NCBI RefSeq assembly: GCF_001431525.1
Contig: NZ_LDJH01000006.1
Location: forward strand, 1 to 64,000
Direction of reading: 5' to 3'
Origin: Stenotrophomonas koreensis
Lineage (GTDB): Bacteria > Pseudomonadota > Gammaproteobacteria > Xanthomonadales > Xanthomonadaceae
Length of the DNA stretch: 64,000 bases
Below are positions 42,518-52,474 of the stretch, one piece after another. The notes beneath the pieces were generated by a model. The model saw only the letters and a list, made by a program, of their open reading frames with translations, was not told the origin of the DNA and ran no database searches. The position numbers were made by a program, and so were the translations under genes. The number at the start of each line of letters is the position of its first letter. Position 1 is the first letter of the stretch.

Positions 42518-43561
42518 ATGATTCCGTTGAAATCCCTTGGGCGTCTAGTACGCCCGGGCCTGCTAGTCGCGATGGCCGTCTTGATGACGGGCTGTGACTG
42601 GGCCCTGTTTGACCCGAAGGGCCAGATCGCCCGGGAAGAGCTCACCCTGCTGATCACCTGTACGGTGCTGATGCTGCTGGTGGTGATCCCGGTGATCGTG
42701 ATGACCCTGGTGTTCGCGTGGAAATACCGCGCTTCCAACACCAATGCCCGTTATGAGCCCGAGTGGTCGCACTCCACGGCCATTGAAGTGGTGGTGTGGT
42801 CGATCCCGTGCATGATCGTGCTGGTACTGGCGGTTCTGTGCTGGAAGTCCTCGCATGCGCTGGATCCGTACAAGCCGATCGAACACGAGAAGCCGGGTAT
42901 CGAGATCCAGGCCATCTCGCTGGACTGGAAGTGGCTGTTTGTGTATCCGGAAGAAAACGTGGCCGTGGTCAACGAGCTGACCTTCCCGGTCGACACCCCG
43001 CTGAACTTCCGCATCACCTCCGATACCGTGATGAACGTGTTCTTCATCCCGCATCTGGGGACGATGATCTACTCCATGGCCGGCATGGAAACCAAGCTGC
43101 ACCTGATCGCCGAGGAAACCGGTACCTTCCCGGGCCGTTCGGCGCATTACAGCGGCTACGGTTTCAACAAGATGTACTTTGATGCCCATTCGGTCAGCGA
43201 TGCCGAGTACCAGCAGTGGCTGGGCAAGCTGCGTGCCGACGGCAAGACCCTGGACCAGGCCGCCTTCACTGCCCTGGGGGCCGAGAAGAACCACGACTGG
43301 TATCCGGTCACTTACTACAGCAGCGTTGAAACCGGCCTGTTTGACTGGCTGGTGGAACGGCACATGGGTGACAACCACCACTTCGGCATGAAGCACGATG
43401 CCGCAGCGGGCGGTCATGACGCACATGCTGGCCATGCCGTGGAAGCGGCGCCGGCAGCAGCGGTGGAAGCTTCGGCTGAGGCGGTGTCCGGCGAGCATGC
43501 CGGTCACGCTGCACAGCCGCAGGCGGATGCCCACGCTGGCCATGGCGCTTCGGGAGAATGA
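42518..43561 (+). CDS. cyoA: Cytochrome bo3-type ubiquinol oxidase subunit II
   Basis: A 347-residue lipoprotein subunit. The N-terminal signal has lipobox LMTGC (C26), followed by two membrane helices (to about residue 120) and a cupredoxin domain. The CuA ligand motif C-x3-C is absent: the segment reads [21 protein letters not shown], as in quinol oxidases, so electrons come from ubiquinol. ATG 42518 is chosen because it directly precedes the signal sequence; an upstream extension is not family-like. The last 55 residues are a His/Ala-rich tail (HAGH repeats) not known from E. coli CyoA. Its stop overlaps cyoB (ATGA). Confidence 0.95.
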   Translation: MIPLKSLGRLVRPGLLVAMAVLMTGCDWALFDPKGQIAREELTLLITCTVLMLLVVIPVIVMTLVFAWKYRASNTNARYEPEWSHSTAIEVVVWSIPCMIVLVLAVLCWKSSHALDPYKPIEHEKPGIEIQAISLDWKWLFVYPEENVAVVNELTFPVDTPLNFRITSDTVMNVFFIPHLGTMIYSMAGMETKLHLIAEETGTFPGRSAHYSGYGFNKMYFDAHSVSDAEYQQWLGKLRADGKTLDQAAFTALGAEKNHDWYPVTYYSSVETGLFDWLVERHMGDNHHFGMKHDAAAGGHDAHAGHAVEAAPAAAVEASAEAVSGEHAGHAAQPQADAHAGHGASGE

Positions 43562-45561
43562 CGATGTTCGGAAAACTGTCCCTCAATGCGATCCCGCACG
43601 ATCCGATCGTGCTGACCACCCTGGTCGGCGCCATCTTCGGCGGCATCGTGGTACTGGCCCTGCTGACCAAGTTCAAGCTCTGGGGCTATCTGTGGAAGGA
43701 GTGGTTCACCTCGGTGGACCACAAGAAGATCGGCGCGATGTACCTGATCGTCGCCTTCGTGATGCTGCTGCGCGGCTTCTCCGACGCGATCATGATGCGT
43801 GCCCAGCAGGCGCTGGCCGCCGGTGGTGCAGAGGGTTACCTCAATCCGCACCACTTCGACCAGGTGTTCACCGCACACGGCGTGATCATGATCTTCTTCG
43901 TGGCCATGCCGCTGATCACCGGCCTGATGAACCTGGTGGTGCCGCTGCAGATCGGCGCACGAGACGTCGCCTTCCCGTTCCTGAACTCGCTCAGCTTCTG
44001 GCTGTTCGTGGCAGGTGTGGCGTTGATGATGATCTCGCTGTGGGTCGGTGAATTCGCCGCCACCGGCTGGCTGGCCTTCCCGCCGCTGTCGGGCAAGGAG
44101 TACAGCCCCAGTGTCGGTATGGATTACTACATCTGGGCCCTGCAGGTCTCCGGTCTGGGCACCACGCTGTCGGGTATCAACTTCTTCATCACCATTTTGA
44201 AGATGCGTACCCCGGGCATGCCGCTGATGAAGATGCCGGTGTTCACCTGGACCGCGCTGGTCACCAACGTGCTGATCATTGCCGCTTTCCCGGTGCTGAC
44301 CATCACCCTGGTGCTGCTGACCCTGGACCGTTACCTGGGTACCCACTTCTTCACCAATGACGGTGGCGGCAACGCCATGCTGTACGTCAACCTGATCTGG
44401 ATCTGGGGCCACCCGGAGGTTTACATCCTGATCCTGCCGTGCTTTGGCGTGTTCTCCGAAGTGATTGCCACGTTCTCGCGCAAGACCCTGTTCGGCTACA
44501 AGGGCATGGTCTACGCGACGGCCGCCATCGGTGTGCTGTCCTTCCTGGTCTGGCTGCACCACTTCTTCACCATGGGTTCGGGTGCCAACGTCAATGCCTT
44601 CTTCGGCATCACGACGATGATCATCTCGATCCCGACCGGCGTGAAGATCTTCAACTGGCTGTTCACGATGTACCGCGGCCGTATCCAGTTCACCTCCCCG
44701 GTGCTGTGGACCATCGGCTTCATGGTCACCTTTGTCATTGGTGGCATGACCGGCGTGATGCTGTCCATTCCGGCCATCGACTTCGTGCTGCACAACTCGC
44801 TGTTCCTGATCGCCCACTTCCACAACGTCATCATTGGTGGCGTGGTGTTCGGCTGCTTCGCCGGCATCACCTACTGGTGGCCGAAAATGTTCGGTTTCAC
44901 CCTGAATGAGACCTGGGGCAAGCGTGCGTTCTGGTGCTGGTTCGTTGGCTTCTATGTCGCCTTCATGCCGCTGTACGCATTGGGCTTCATGGGTGCCACC
45001 CGTCGCATGCAGTCCTACCCGAACATGGAATACCAGCCGTACTTCATCGTGGCCGCCATGGGTGCTGCGCTGATTGCCCTGGGCATCCTGTGCCAGGTCA
45101 TCCAGATCGCCATCTCCATCCGTGACCGCAAGCAGAACCTGGACCTGACCGGTGACCCGTGGGATGCCCGCACCCTGGAATGGGAAACCGCTTCCCCGGT
45201 GCAGTTCTACAACTTCGCCACCCTGCCCAAGGGTGAGGAGCTGGACGACTTCTGGCAGCGCAAGCAGCGTGGTGAGGCCTGGCCGAAGCCGGCCAAGTAC
45301 GAAGACATCCACATGCCCAAGAACACCGGTACCGGTGTGGTCATCGGTGCCTTCTCGCTGGTGCTGGGTTTTGCGATGGTCTGGCATATCTGGTGGCTGG
45401 CCATCATCGGCCTGGTCGGCATGATCGGTACCTTCATCTACCGCAGCTTCGACAAGGACGTGGATTACTGGGTGCCGGCTGCTGAAGTTGAACGCATCGA
45501 GAATGAACACCGTCGCCACCTGGAAGCCCAGGGCCTGGTGAAGACCGAGGTGAAGGCATGA
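43558..45561 (+). CDS. cyoB: Cytochrome bo3-type ubiquinol oxidase subunit I
   Basis: A 667-residue subunit with about 15 membrane helices carrying heme b, heme o and CuB. Key segments are HGVIMIFF (heme b ligand), the [15 protein letters not shown] helix with the Tyr-His cross-link partners, LHHFFTMG (CuB ligands), and [17 protein letters not shown] (heme ligands). ATG 43558 or 43564 can start. The C-terminal domain includes a long soluble loop. Coupled at both ends by ATGA to cyoA and cyoC. Confidence 0.97.
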   Translation: MTMFGKLSLNAIPHDPIVLTTLVGAIFGGIVVLALLTKFKLWGYLWKEWFTSVDHKKIGAMYLIVAFVMLLRGFSDAIMMRAQQALAAGGAEGYLNPHHFDQVFTAHGVIMIFFVAMPLITGLMNLVVPLQIGARDVAFPFLNSLSFWLFVAGVALMMISLWVGEFAATGWLAFPPLSGKEYSPSVGMDYYIWALQVSGLGTTLSGINFFITILKMRTPGMPLMKMPVFTWTALVTNVLIIAAFPVLTITLVLLTLDRYLGTHFFTNDGGGNAMLYVNLIWIWGHPEVYILILPCFGVFSEVIATFSRKTLFGYKGMVYATAAIGVLSFLVWLHHFFTMGSGANVNAFFGITTMIISIPTGVKIFNWLFTMYRGRIQFTSPVLWTIGFMVTFVIGGMTGVMLSIPAIDFVLHNSLFLIAHFHNVIIGGVVFGCFAGITYWWPKMFGFTLNETWGKRAFWCWFVGFYVAFMPLYALGFMGATRRMQSYPNMEYQPYFIVAAMGAALIALGILCQVIQIAISIRDRKQNLDLTGDPWDARTLEWETASPVQFYNFATLPKGEELDDFWQRKQRGEAWPKPAKYEDIHMPKNTGTGVVIGAFSLVLGFAMVWHIWWLAIIGLVGMIGTFIYRSFDKDVDYWVPAAEVERIENEHRRHLEAQGLVKTEVKA

Positions 45562-46184
45562 GCACTATCTCCACCAACCACCATGGGTCCGCCGCGCACG
45601 CGGCGGCCCATGACGACCACCACCACGACACCGGCGGGAACACCATCCTGGGGTTCTGGGTGTACCTGATGAGCGACGTGCTCATCTTTGCCTCGCTGTT
45701 TGCCACCTACGTGGTGCTGGCTGGCGGTACCAACGGTGGCCCGTCGGCCAAGGACCTGTTTGACCTGTCCTTCGTCGCCTGGGAAACCGCGCTGCTGCTG
45801 TTCTCCTCGCTGACCTTCGGCCTGGGCATGATTGCCCTGCACAAGGCGCAGAAGGGCCAGATGTTCTTCTGGCTGGCCATCACCTGGCTGCTGGGTGCCG
45901 GCTTCATGGCGATGGAAATCTGGGAGTTCAACCACCTGGTCCACCAGGGCTACGGTCCGGACCACAGTGCCTTCCTGTCGGCGTTCTTCGCCCTGGTCGG
46001 CACCCACGGCCTGCACGTGACCGGCGGCCTGATCTGGCTGACCGTCATGTTCATCCAGCTGTCGCAGGATGGCCTGACCCAGCGCAACAAGACCCGGATG
46101 GCGTGCCTGAGCCTGTTCTGGCACTTCCTGGATCTGATCTGGATCGGCGTGTTCTCCGTGGTCTACCTGACGGGAGCTATGTAA
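45558..46184 (+). CDS. cyoC: Cytochrome bo3-type ubiquinol oxidase subunit III
   Basis: A 208-residue subunit with five membrane helices from about residue 30 on ([48 protein letters not shown]). The first 28 residues are His-rich ([17 protein letters not shown]), longer than the usual tail. The start overlaps cyoB (ATGA) and the stop overlaps cyoD (TAATG). Confidence 0.95.
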   Translation: MSTISTNHHGSAAHAAAHDDHHHDTGGNTILGFWVYLMSDVLIFASLFATYVVLAGGTNGGPSAKDLFDLSFVAWETALLLFSSLTFGLGMIALHKAQKGQMFFWLAITWLLGAGFMAMEIWEFNHLVHQGYGPDHSAFLSAFFALVGTHGLHVTGGLIWLTVMFIQLSQDGLTQRNKTRMACLSLFWHFLDLIWIGVFSVVYLTGAM

Positions 46185-46510
46185 TGTCCGCACATGACAA
46201 CCACGACCATGACAGCCATGGCAGCGTTGCCTCCTACCTGGTCGGCTTCGTGCTGGCAGCCGTACTGACCATCATCCCGTTCTGGGCGGTGATGGCCGGC
46301 AACCTGTCGCCGCTGGCCACCGGCCTGACGGTGGTGATCACCGCCGTGCTGCAGGTGCTGGTCCACCTGAAGTTCTTCCTGCACCTGGATTCGTCCAAGG
46401 GTCAGCGCATGAACGTTGCTGTTGGCCTGTTCACCGTGCTGGTGATCGCCATCATCGTGGTCGGCACCCTGTGGGTGATGTGGAACATGAACTACTTCAT
46501 GATGCACTGA
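46184..46510 (+). CDS. cyoD: Cytochrome bo3-type ubiquinol oxidase subunit IV
   Basis: A 108-residue subunit with three membrane helices (about 18-40, 47-65, 77-97) and the conserved VLVHLKFFLHLD. The N-terminus is short and His/Asp-rich (AHDNHDHDSHGS). ATG 46184 overlaps the cyoC stop; a terminator follows 22 bases after. cyoE, the heme O synthase gene that often ends the operon, is absent. Confidence 0.94.
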   Translation: MSAHDNHDHDSHGSVASYLVGFVLAAVLTIIPFWAVMAGNLSPLATGLTVVITAVLQVLVHLKFFLHLDSSKGQRMNVAVGLFTVLVIAIIVVGTLWVMWNMNYFMMH

Positions 46511-46532
46511 GCCTTCAGCCAACGCTGATCGA

Positions 46533-46566
46533 CAAAGGGCCACCGTCAGGTGGCCCTTTGTTTTTT
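46533..46566 (+). terminator. Rho-independent terminator after cyoD
   Basis: CAAAGGGCCACC (46533-46544) pairs perfectly with 46549-46560 around GTCA; six Ts follow (46561-46566). Confidence 0.94.
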
Positions 46567-46614
46567 CCCCGCCACCACTGCATGCTCACGGCCTTGTCCA
46601 GCGGAGACAGGCTG

Positions 46615-47298
46615 ATGGGGCAGGCAAGCAGGGTGGCGGTATTGATGTTGCTGGCTGCCGGCGCGATCGCTGGCGCCTTGTCCGGTGGCGGCCTGTTGTG
46701 GCTGCACTGGGTGTGCAAGCCGCTGGCCACGCTGTGGCTGCTGCTCTGGGTGGGGCAGATGCCGCTGAGTGCTGCGCCGGCCAGACGCTACCGTCGCTGG
46801 ATCTTCTGCGGGCTGTGCCTGTCGCTGCTTGGCGACATCCTGCTGATGCTGCCCCAGGGATTGTTCGTACCGGGGCTGCTGGCCTTCCTGCTTGCCCATG
46901 TCTGCTACATCATCGCCTTTGCGCCGGGCGCCGCCGGCTGGCGGTTGTTGCCGCTGGCGCTGCTGATAGCCGTCATTGCCGGTGCCAATCTGGCTGGGCT
47001 GTGGCCACATCTGCCTGACGCCCTGCGCCTGCCGGTCAGCGCCTATGTGCTGGTCATCGCGCTGATGGCGGTGCTGGCACTGGCCAGGGCCTGCGGGCCC
47101 GGCCAGCCCCGCGCGGCCAGGCTGGCCGCGGCCGGCGCGCTGCTCTTCCTCCTCAGTGACAGCTGGCTGGCCTGGGACCGTTTCGCCGGCCCGTTGCCGG
47201 CGGCCATTGCCGGGGTGCTGGCCAGTTACTGGGCGGCGCAGTACCTGATCGCCGCCTCGTGCGTGGACGCCGGAGTGTCCGCTCCGGGCAGGCAGTAG
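46615..47298 (+). CDS. YhhN family membrane protein (lysoplasmalogenase-like)
   Basis: A 227-residue protein with seven to eight hydrophobic helices, of the YhhN/TMEM86 family; some members hydrolyse lysoplasmalogen. The family landmarks are KPLATLWLLLW, RWIFCGLCLSLLGDILLMLP and LLFLLSDSWLAWDRF, containing the conserved acidic residues. ATG 46615 has GGAGAC eight bases before; ATG 46582 is an alternative without a site. The 3' end overlaps the convergent EAL gene by 73 bases. Confidence 0.83.
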   Translation: MGQASRVAVLMLLAAGAIAGALSGGGLLWLHWVCKPLATLWLLLWVGQMPLSAAPARRYRRWIFCGLCLSLLGDILLMLPQGLFVPGLLAFLLAHVCYIIAFAPGAAGWRLLPLALLIAVIAGANLAGLWPHLPDALRLPVSAYVLVIALMAVLALARACGPGQPRAARLAAAGALLFLLSDSWLAWDRFAGPLPAAIAGVLASYWAAQYLIAASCVDAGVSAPGRQ

Positions 47299-49343
47299 AT
47301 CCGGCTGAAGGTGGCCGCGTCGAGCGGCTTGTTGAAGTGGTAGCCCTGCAGCTGGTCACAGCCCATCGCATCCAGTTGTGCCTGCTGGGCAGCGGTTTCC
47401 ACCCCCTCGGCGACGATGCGCATCTGCAGGGTCCGGCCCAGGGCAATGATCGAGGAAACGATGGCCGCATCTTCGCCGCCGGCATCCAGGTCCTTGACGA
47501 AGGCACGGTCGATTTTCAGCTCGCTGGCCGGCAGCCGCTTCAGGTACAGCAGGCTGGAATAGCCGGTGCCAAAATCGTCAATGGCGATATGCACGCCCAT
47601 CGCGGTCAATTCGCCCAGGATCTTCAGGCTGGCTTGGACATCGCGCATGGCCGTGCTTTCGGTCACTTCCAGGGTCAGGCGGTCGGCAGCGATGCCATTG
47701 TTGGCCAGCACTTCGGCCACGCTCTGGGCCAGGTCCGGCGCGGTGAACTGCACCGCTGACAGGTTCACCGCCATGCTCCACTGCCGGTAGCCGGCCGCAT
47801 GCCAGCGACCCAGCTGGGCACAGGCCTGGTCCAGGGCCCAGTGGCCGATGGGAATGATCAGGCCACTGCGTTCGGCAATGGCGATGAAGCTGTCGGGCAT
47901 CAACAGGCCCAGTTCCGGGTGCTGCCAGCGCAGCAGGGCTTCGGCACCGATCACCGGCTGGCCGGCGGCCATCAGCTTGGGCTGATAGTGCAGCAGCAGC
48001 TGGTTGCGCTCCAACGCCAGGCGCAGGTCCTGCAGCAGGCGCAGCTGCCGGTCGGCCAGCTCCTGCATGTGGCTGGTGAAAAACGCATGGCCGGCGTGCA
48101 GCTGCTGCTTGCAGTGGCTCATGGCGGTATTGGCATGGCAGATCAGGCTGCGCTGGTCGTTGCCATCGTCCGGATACATCGCAATGCCGATGCTGGCACG
48201 CAGGCTGACCTGGCCACGTTCCAGCTGCACCGTCGGGGTACAGGCGTCGAACAGGCGTTCGGCCAGCAGCACCGCGTCATCCGGACCGGACACCTGGCTC
48301 AGGACGACGAATTCATCGGCGCCCAGGCGTGCCAGGGTGTCGTGCGGTCCAAGCTCGCTGAGCATCCGCTGCGCCAGCACGACCAGGACCTGGTCGCCGG
48401 CGGCATGGCCGTGGATCTCGTTGACACTGCGGAAATCATCCAGGTTCAGGAACAGCACCGCCAACGGGGTATGGGTTGGCGCAGCCTTGGCGATTGCCTG
48501 GGTGATACGGTCTGCCAGCAGGGTACGGTTGGGCAGTCCGGTCAGGGCATCGTGTACCGTGGCCGGCTGCAGGCGCTGGCGGGTCTGCAGCAGGTGGGTA
48601 TCCAGAAGCTGGCTGCGCTGCTGCATCCGGCGATCAAAAATCATCGCCAACAGGGCCACGGCGAGTACGGCGATGGTGGTGACCATGGCCAGGACGGCCA
48701 ATGCGGTGGCGTCCAGCCCCGTCATGGCCGCAGCACCGATGCTGTCAGGTGCAAAGTGTGCGGCCGCGATCCCGGTGTAATGCATGCCGGTGATGGCCAG
48801 GCCCATGACCAGCGCGGCAACAATCCGCCAGCCACGGGGCTGGCTGCCGGTGTGCGAGCGGTGATGGGCGCAGCACAGCGCCGTGGTGGCCGCAAGCATC
48901 ACCAGCAGCAGTGCAATGCCGAGCGACTCGTGGTCGTAGCTGATGCCCGGCTGCATGCGCAGCGCGGCCATGCGCAGGTAGTGGCTTGCGCCAATTCCGC
49001 TGGTCATGACCAGACCGCCGCCCAATAGCGCCGGCCAGCGCAGCTGCTGCCGCGTACTCAACCACAGCGCCCAGGCGGCAGCCGCCAGTGCGGCGGCCAG
49101 TGACATGACGGTAAGACCCGGGTCATAGCCCAGGGCAATCGGTAGCGAATACGCCTGGGTGCCGAGCAAATGCATCGACCACACCCCCAGGCCCAGGGCG
49201 AGGCTGCCACCGAGCAGCCACCAGCGCGCTTCGCCGTGGGGAGCGTGCACCCGCCGTGCAGCCAGGTTCAGCGCGGTGTACGACGCCAGCACGGCAATCA
49301 GGAAGGAAACCACCACGAGGCTGAGACTGTAGCTGCCGGACAT
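47226..49343 (-). CDS. MHYT-GGDEF-EAL protein (c-di-GMP phosphodiesterase candidate)
   Basis: A 705-residue membrane sensor. The MHYT domain is at about 1-240 (seven helices; motifs MHLLG at 57, SHYLR at 120, MHYTG at 187; proposed to bind copper or gas). GGDEF-like domain at about 260-430 has GADEF (341-345) instead of GGDEF, so cyclase activity is doubtful. The EAL domain (about 445-690) is intact: EAL at 468-470, EVTES, DDFGTGYSSL, KIDRAFV, EGVET. It probably hydrolyses c-di-GMP in response to the membrane signal. ATG start is the one immediately before the first helix. Convergent, overlapping YhhN by 73 bases; divergent from radA. Confidence 0.94.
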   Translation of the reverse strand: MSGSYSLSLVVVSFLIAVLASYTALNLAARRVHAPHGEARWWLLGGSLALGLGVWSMHLLGTQAYSLPIALGYDPGLTVMSLAAALAAAAWALWLSTRQQLRWPALLGGGLVMTSGIGASHYLRMAALRMQPGISYDHESLGIALLLVMLAATTALCCAHHRSHTGSQPRGWRIVAALVMGLAITGMHYTGIAAAHFAPDSIGAAAMTGLDATALAVLAMVTTIAVLAVALLAMIFDRRMQQRSQLLDTHLLQTRQRLQPATVHDALTGLPNRTLLADRITQAIAKAAPTHTPLAVLFLNLDDFRSVNEIHGHAAGDQVLVVLAQRMLSELGPHDTLARLGADEFVVLSQVSGPDDAVLLAERLFDACTPTVQLERGQVSLRASIGIAMYPDDGNDQRSLICHANTAMSHCKQQLHAGHAFFTSHMQELADRQLRLLQDLRLALERNQLLLHYQPKLMAAGQPVIGAEALLRWQHPELGLLMPDSFIAIAERSGLIIPIGHWALDQACAQLGRWHAAGYRQWSMAVNLSAVQFTAPDLAQSVAEVLANNGIAADRLTLEVTESTAMRDVQASLKILGELTAMGVHIAIDDFGTGYSSLLYLKRLPASELKIDRAFVKDLDAGGEDAAIVSSIIALGRTLQMRIVAEGVETAAQQAQLDAMGCDQLQGYHFNKPLDAATFSRIYCLPGADTPASTHEAAIRYCAAQ

Positions 49344-49467
49344 TGCACTGAGCGAGCTGGAGAGTGCTTACCTTATCGACACCCGGGACACGGGCTTGAG
49401 CTGTGTCTCAGGGTTTGCGATACGCCTGGGTTATCGTGCAGGCAGCGCACTACAGTGAAACGATGTG

Positions 49468-50850
49468 ATGGCAAAGAGCCGCGTGGCCTACGTCTGCAAT
49501 GAATGTGGGGCCGAATACACCAAATGGCAGGGGCAGTGCACCGAGTGCATGGCCTGGAACAGCGTGGCCGAGATCGTGCTGGAAAGCGCGGTGGCCGCCG
49601 GCAAGTCCAGCCCGTCACGACGTGCCAGCTGGGCCGGCAAGGTCGATCCGCCCAAGGTCACCGCCTTGAAGGACGTGGTGCACAGCGAGCAGGTGCGCCT
49701 GTCCACCGGCATCGGCGAACTGGACCGTGTGCTGGGTGGCGGCCTGGTCGATGGCGCGGTGGTGCTGGTCGGTGGCGACCCGGGTATCGGCAAGTCCACC
49801 CTGCTGCTGCAGGCCATGGCCAAACTGGCGGCCAGCCAGAAGGTGCTCTACGTCACCGGCGAGGAATCGCTGGCCCAGGTGGCAGGCCGCGCCCAGCGCC
49901 TGGACCTGCCGCTCGATGGCCTGGCGGCGCTGGCCGAAACCGGGGTTGAGCTGATCATCGGCCACGCCATGCGCGAGCAGCCGCGCGTCATCGTGGCCGA
50001 CTCGGTGCAGACCCTGTGGACGGACACGCTCACGGCAGCGCCCGGCTCGGTGTCGCAGGTGCGTGAGGCCGCCGCGCGGCTGGTGCGCTATGCCAAGGAA
50101 ACCGGTACCGCCGTGTTCCTGGTCGGCCATGTGACCAAGGAGGGCGGCATTGCCGGCCCGCGTGTGCTGGAGCACATGGTCGATGCAGTGCTGTATTTCG
50201 AGGGCGAGAGCGGCAGCCGGTTCCGTGTGCTGCGCGCCTTCAAGAACCGCTTCGGTGCGGTCAATGAGCTGGGCGTGTTCGCCATGGGCGAAAAGGGCCT
50301 GAAGGAAGTCTCCAATCCGTCGGCCATCTTCCTGTCCGGCTCCGGGCACGAACCGGGCAGTTGCGTGATGGTCACCCGCGAGGGCACCCGCCCCCTGCTG
50401 GTGGAAGTGCAGGCCCTGGTCGATGCCTCGCCACTGTCCAATCCGCGCCGGGTGGCGGTCGGCCTGGAGGGCAACCGCCTGGCCATGCTGCTGGCGGTGC
50501 TGCACCGCCATGGCGGGGTGCTGGTCGGTGACCAGGACGTGTTCGTCAATGTGGTCGGCGGCATCCGCGTGCAGGAAACCGCGGTCGACCTGCCGGTGCT
50601 GCTGGCGGTGCTGTCCTCGCTGCGTGACCGCCCGCTGCAGGAAAAGACGATTGCCTTTGGCGAGGTCGGGCTCTCCGGCGAGATCCGGCCGGTGCCCAAT
50701 GGCGAGGAGCGGCTGAAGGAAGCCGCCACCCATGGTTTCAAGCGCGCGATCGTACCCCGTGCCAATGCACCGAAGGCCGGCAGCATCAAGGGCCTGGAGA
50801 TCATCGCGGTCGAACGCCTGGCCCAGGCGATCGAGGCGGCCTGCGCCTGA
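49468..50850 (+). CDS. radA: DNA repair protein RadA
   Basis: A 460-residue ATPase in recombination and branch migration. The C4 zinc motif is CNEC...CTEC (C10, C13, C24, C27); Walker A is GGDPGIGKS (102-110); the family motif KNRFG and the C-terminal Lon-like domain are present. The start is ATG 49468, though GTG 49465 is adjacent and no good Shine-Dalgarno sequence is seen. Divergent from the EAL gene. Confidence 0.97.
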   Translation: MAKSRVAYVCNECGAEYTKWQGQCTECMAWNSVAEIVLESAVAAGKSSPSRRASWAGKVDPPKVTALKDVVHSEQVRLSTGIGELDRVLGGGLVDGAVVLVGGDPGIGKSTLLLQAMAKLAASQKVLYVTGEESLAQVAGRAQRLDLPLDGLAALAETGVELIIGHAMREQPRVIVADSVQTLWTDTLTAAPGSVSQVREAAARLVRYAKETGTAVFLVGHVTKEGGIAGPRVLEHMVDAVLYFEGESGSRFRVLRAFKNRFGAVNELGVFAMGEKGLKEVSNPSAIFLSGSGHEPGSCVMVTREGTRPLLVEVQALVDASPLSNPRRVAVGLEGNRLAMLLAVLHRHGGVLVGDQDVFVNVVGGIRVQETAVDLPVLLAVLSSLRDRPLQEKTIAFGEVGLSGEIRPVPNGEERLKEAATHGFKRAIVPRANAPKAGSIKGLEIIAVERLAQAIEAACA

Positions 50851-50929
50851 TGTGACGCACTGCAGGGACTGGCAGCGGCGGCCGGGGCACCATGGTCGGG
50901 CCGATCCGGCAATTACCAAGGAGTGGAAG

Positions 50930-51547
50930 ATGACAGGCAGGATGGGTTCGATGGTGGTGGTGCTGGCGCTGGCAGCGCTCTGGGGCGTGGCGCCGTGCCC
51001 GGCTGCGCACGCCCGCTCGACGGTGGCGGCAGCTGCGCCGCAGGACCGCACCGGCATGGCGCTCCGGCACCAGCTGGGTGGACGCAGCTACCAGCTGGCT
51101 GCGGTGCATCCGGAGCCGGCGGCCGGGCGGATACTGCAGGAATACCTGCCGCCCGGACAGGTGCTGGGCCAGCAGACCGAGATGCTGATGATCGACCTGG
51201 TGCAGGGACGCCACGATCCGGTCCAGGCCGCACAGCGCAAGCTGCAGGAGATCCTGGCCCGGCGCGAGCAGGGCGACATGCTGGCCAATGGTGAGCTGCT
51301 GCTCGGCCCCGGTGGCTCGGCCGCGGTGGACTTCGTGCTCTCGGCGACGCTGCCCGGCGGCGGTCTGGTGGTGGAGTGGAATGCCTACCACTACCGGCAG
51401 CTGGACGGTGCGCTGGTGCTGACCGGGCTGTCGCGGCGCGCCTATGGAGATGAGGCGGTGACCGCCTTCCTGACCGGGCTGAAGGAACGCCGCGGGCCGG
51501 ACCGCAATGCCTTGCTGGCGTGGCAGCCGGAGCTGTCCCGGCCCTGA
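50930..51547 (+). CDS. Exported protein, function unknown
   Basis: A 205-residue protein with a signal peptide (about 1-29, cleavage near AHA-RS) and no family I recognise. The mature part starts LGGRSYQLAAVHPEPAAGRILQEYLPPGQ, then a helical KLQEILARREQGDM and a beta-rich C-terminal half (NGELLLGPGGSAAVDFVLS, LVVEWNAYHYRQLDG). No Cys, so no lipoprotein. AAGGAGTGGAAG immediately upstream fixes the start. It follows radA by 79 bases on the same strand; no terminator is obvious between them. Probably periplasmic. Confidence 0.72.
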   Translation: MTGRMGSMVVVLALAALWGVAPCPAAHARSTVAAAAPQDRTGMALRHQLGGRSYQLAAVHPEPAAGRILQEYLPPGQVLGQQTEMLMIDLVQGRHDPVQAAQRKLQEILARREQGDMLANGELLLGPGGSAAVDFVLSATLPGGGLVVEWNAYHYRQLDGALVLTGLSRRAYGDEAVTAFLTGLKERRGPDRNALLAWQPELSRP

Positions 51548-51578
51548 GCTGTCTGAAGGGCCGCGGCTGCCGGCCCGT

Positions 51579-52367
51579 TCAGTGGTTGAAGACCAGCTCC
51601 ACCGCTGCCTTGGAACCGAAGAAGGCCAGCAGCAGCAGCACGCTGGCGGTCAAGGTCAGGCGCACGGCTTTTTTACCGCGCCAGCCCCAGCGCCAGCGCC
51701 CCAGCAGCAGGGCGCCGAATACCAGCCACGAGAGCACGCTGAGCACGGTCTTGTGCACCAGCTTCTGCGCCAGCAGGTCATCGACGAACAATACCCCGCT
51801 GAGCAGGGTGGCCGAGAGCAGGGCAAAACCGACGGCGATGGTGCGGAACAGCAGGGTTTCCAGTTCATGCAGCGGCGGCAGACGGCGGCTCAAGCCACTG
51901 AAACGGCGTTGCCGCAATGCCCGTTCCTGTACCCGCAGCATCAAGGCCAGCAGTGCGCTGATGGCCAGCGTGGCGTAGGCCAGCAGGGCCAGCCAGGCAT
52001 GGGTTTCCAGTCGCCAGCCCAGCGCCGCCGACGGCGCGTGGCCATGCAGGTGGTACAGCAGCAGCAGTGCCGCGGCCAGCGGGTAGACCACCAGCGCCAG
52101 GGCGGTGAGCTGGCCGCGGATGGCGACCACGCTGGTCAATGCGGCCATGCCCAGCCCGACCAGCGACAGCGCGGCAAAGAAATGCATGTCCGCCCCGCCC
52201 GGGGTCTGCCAGGCCACCATCACGTGGTAGCTGGCATGCAGCAGCATGCCGGCCAGACCCAATCCGAGCCAACGTCCGCGTACTGCTGCAGTGGTGTGGT
52301 TGCCGGTCTGGGCCGAAAGCCCGGTGGCCAGCAGGTAGATCACGACAGAGATGAGAACGATTGTCAT
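51579..52367 (-). CDS. CcsA/HemX-type cytochrome c assembly family protein (YpjD-like)
   Basis: A 262-residue protein with about eight membrane helices. The family region is LLYHLHGHAPSAALGWRLETHAWLALLAYATLAISALLALMLRVQERALR, then HKTVLSVLSWLVFGALLLGRWRWGWRGKKAV: histidines H110 region, H123 and H208 region in helices, as in CcsA/CcmC-like heme handlers, and the WRG..A.. segment. In E. coli and xanthomonads the homologue (YpjD) sits beside ffh. Function is not firmly known. Divergent from ffh. Confidence 0.85.
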   Translation of the reverse strand: MTIVLISVVIYLLATGLSAQTGNHTTAAVRGRWLGLGLAGMLLHASYHVMVAWQTPGGADMHFFAALSLVGLGMAALTSVVAIRGQLTALALVVYPLAAALLLLYHLHGHAPSAALGWRLETHAWLALLAYATLAISALLALMLRVQERALRQRRFSGLSRRLPPLHELETLLFRTIAVGFALLSATLLSGVLFVDDLLAQKLVHKTVLSVLSWLVFGALLLGRWRWGWRGKKAVRLTLTASVLLLLAFFGSKAAVELVFNH

Positions 52368-52431
52368 CGCCAGAGTTTGGCACAGCGGCCGGGTGAATGC
52401 GTAGGGTCAGCGAGTATGGCAGCACAGCGGG

Positions 52432-52437
52432 TATAAT
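52432..52437 (+). promoter_or_regulatory. Candidate -10 element (TATAAT) of ffh
   Basis: A perfect TATAAT lies 38 bases before the ffh start. The -35 region (around 52409) has no good TTGACA match. Confidence 0.5.
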
Positions 52438-52474
52438 CGGCGGTTTCTTCCATCTGAACCGCAGGTTGCATCGC

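Noticed and set aside
43504..45519. Minus-strand open frame of about 670 codons across cyoB
   Set aside because: His/Asp/Gln-rich antisense shadow of the membrane protein gene cyoB.
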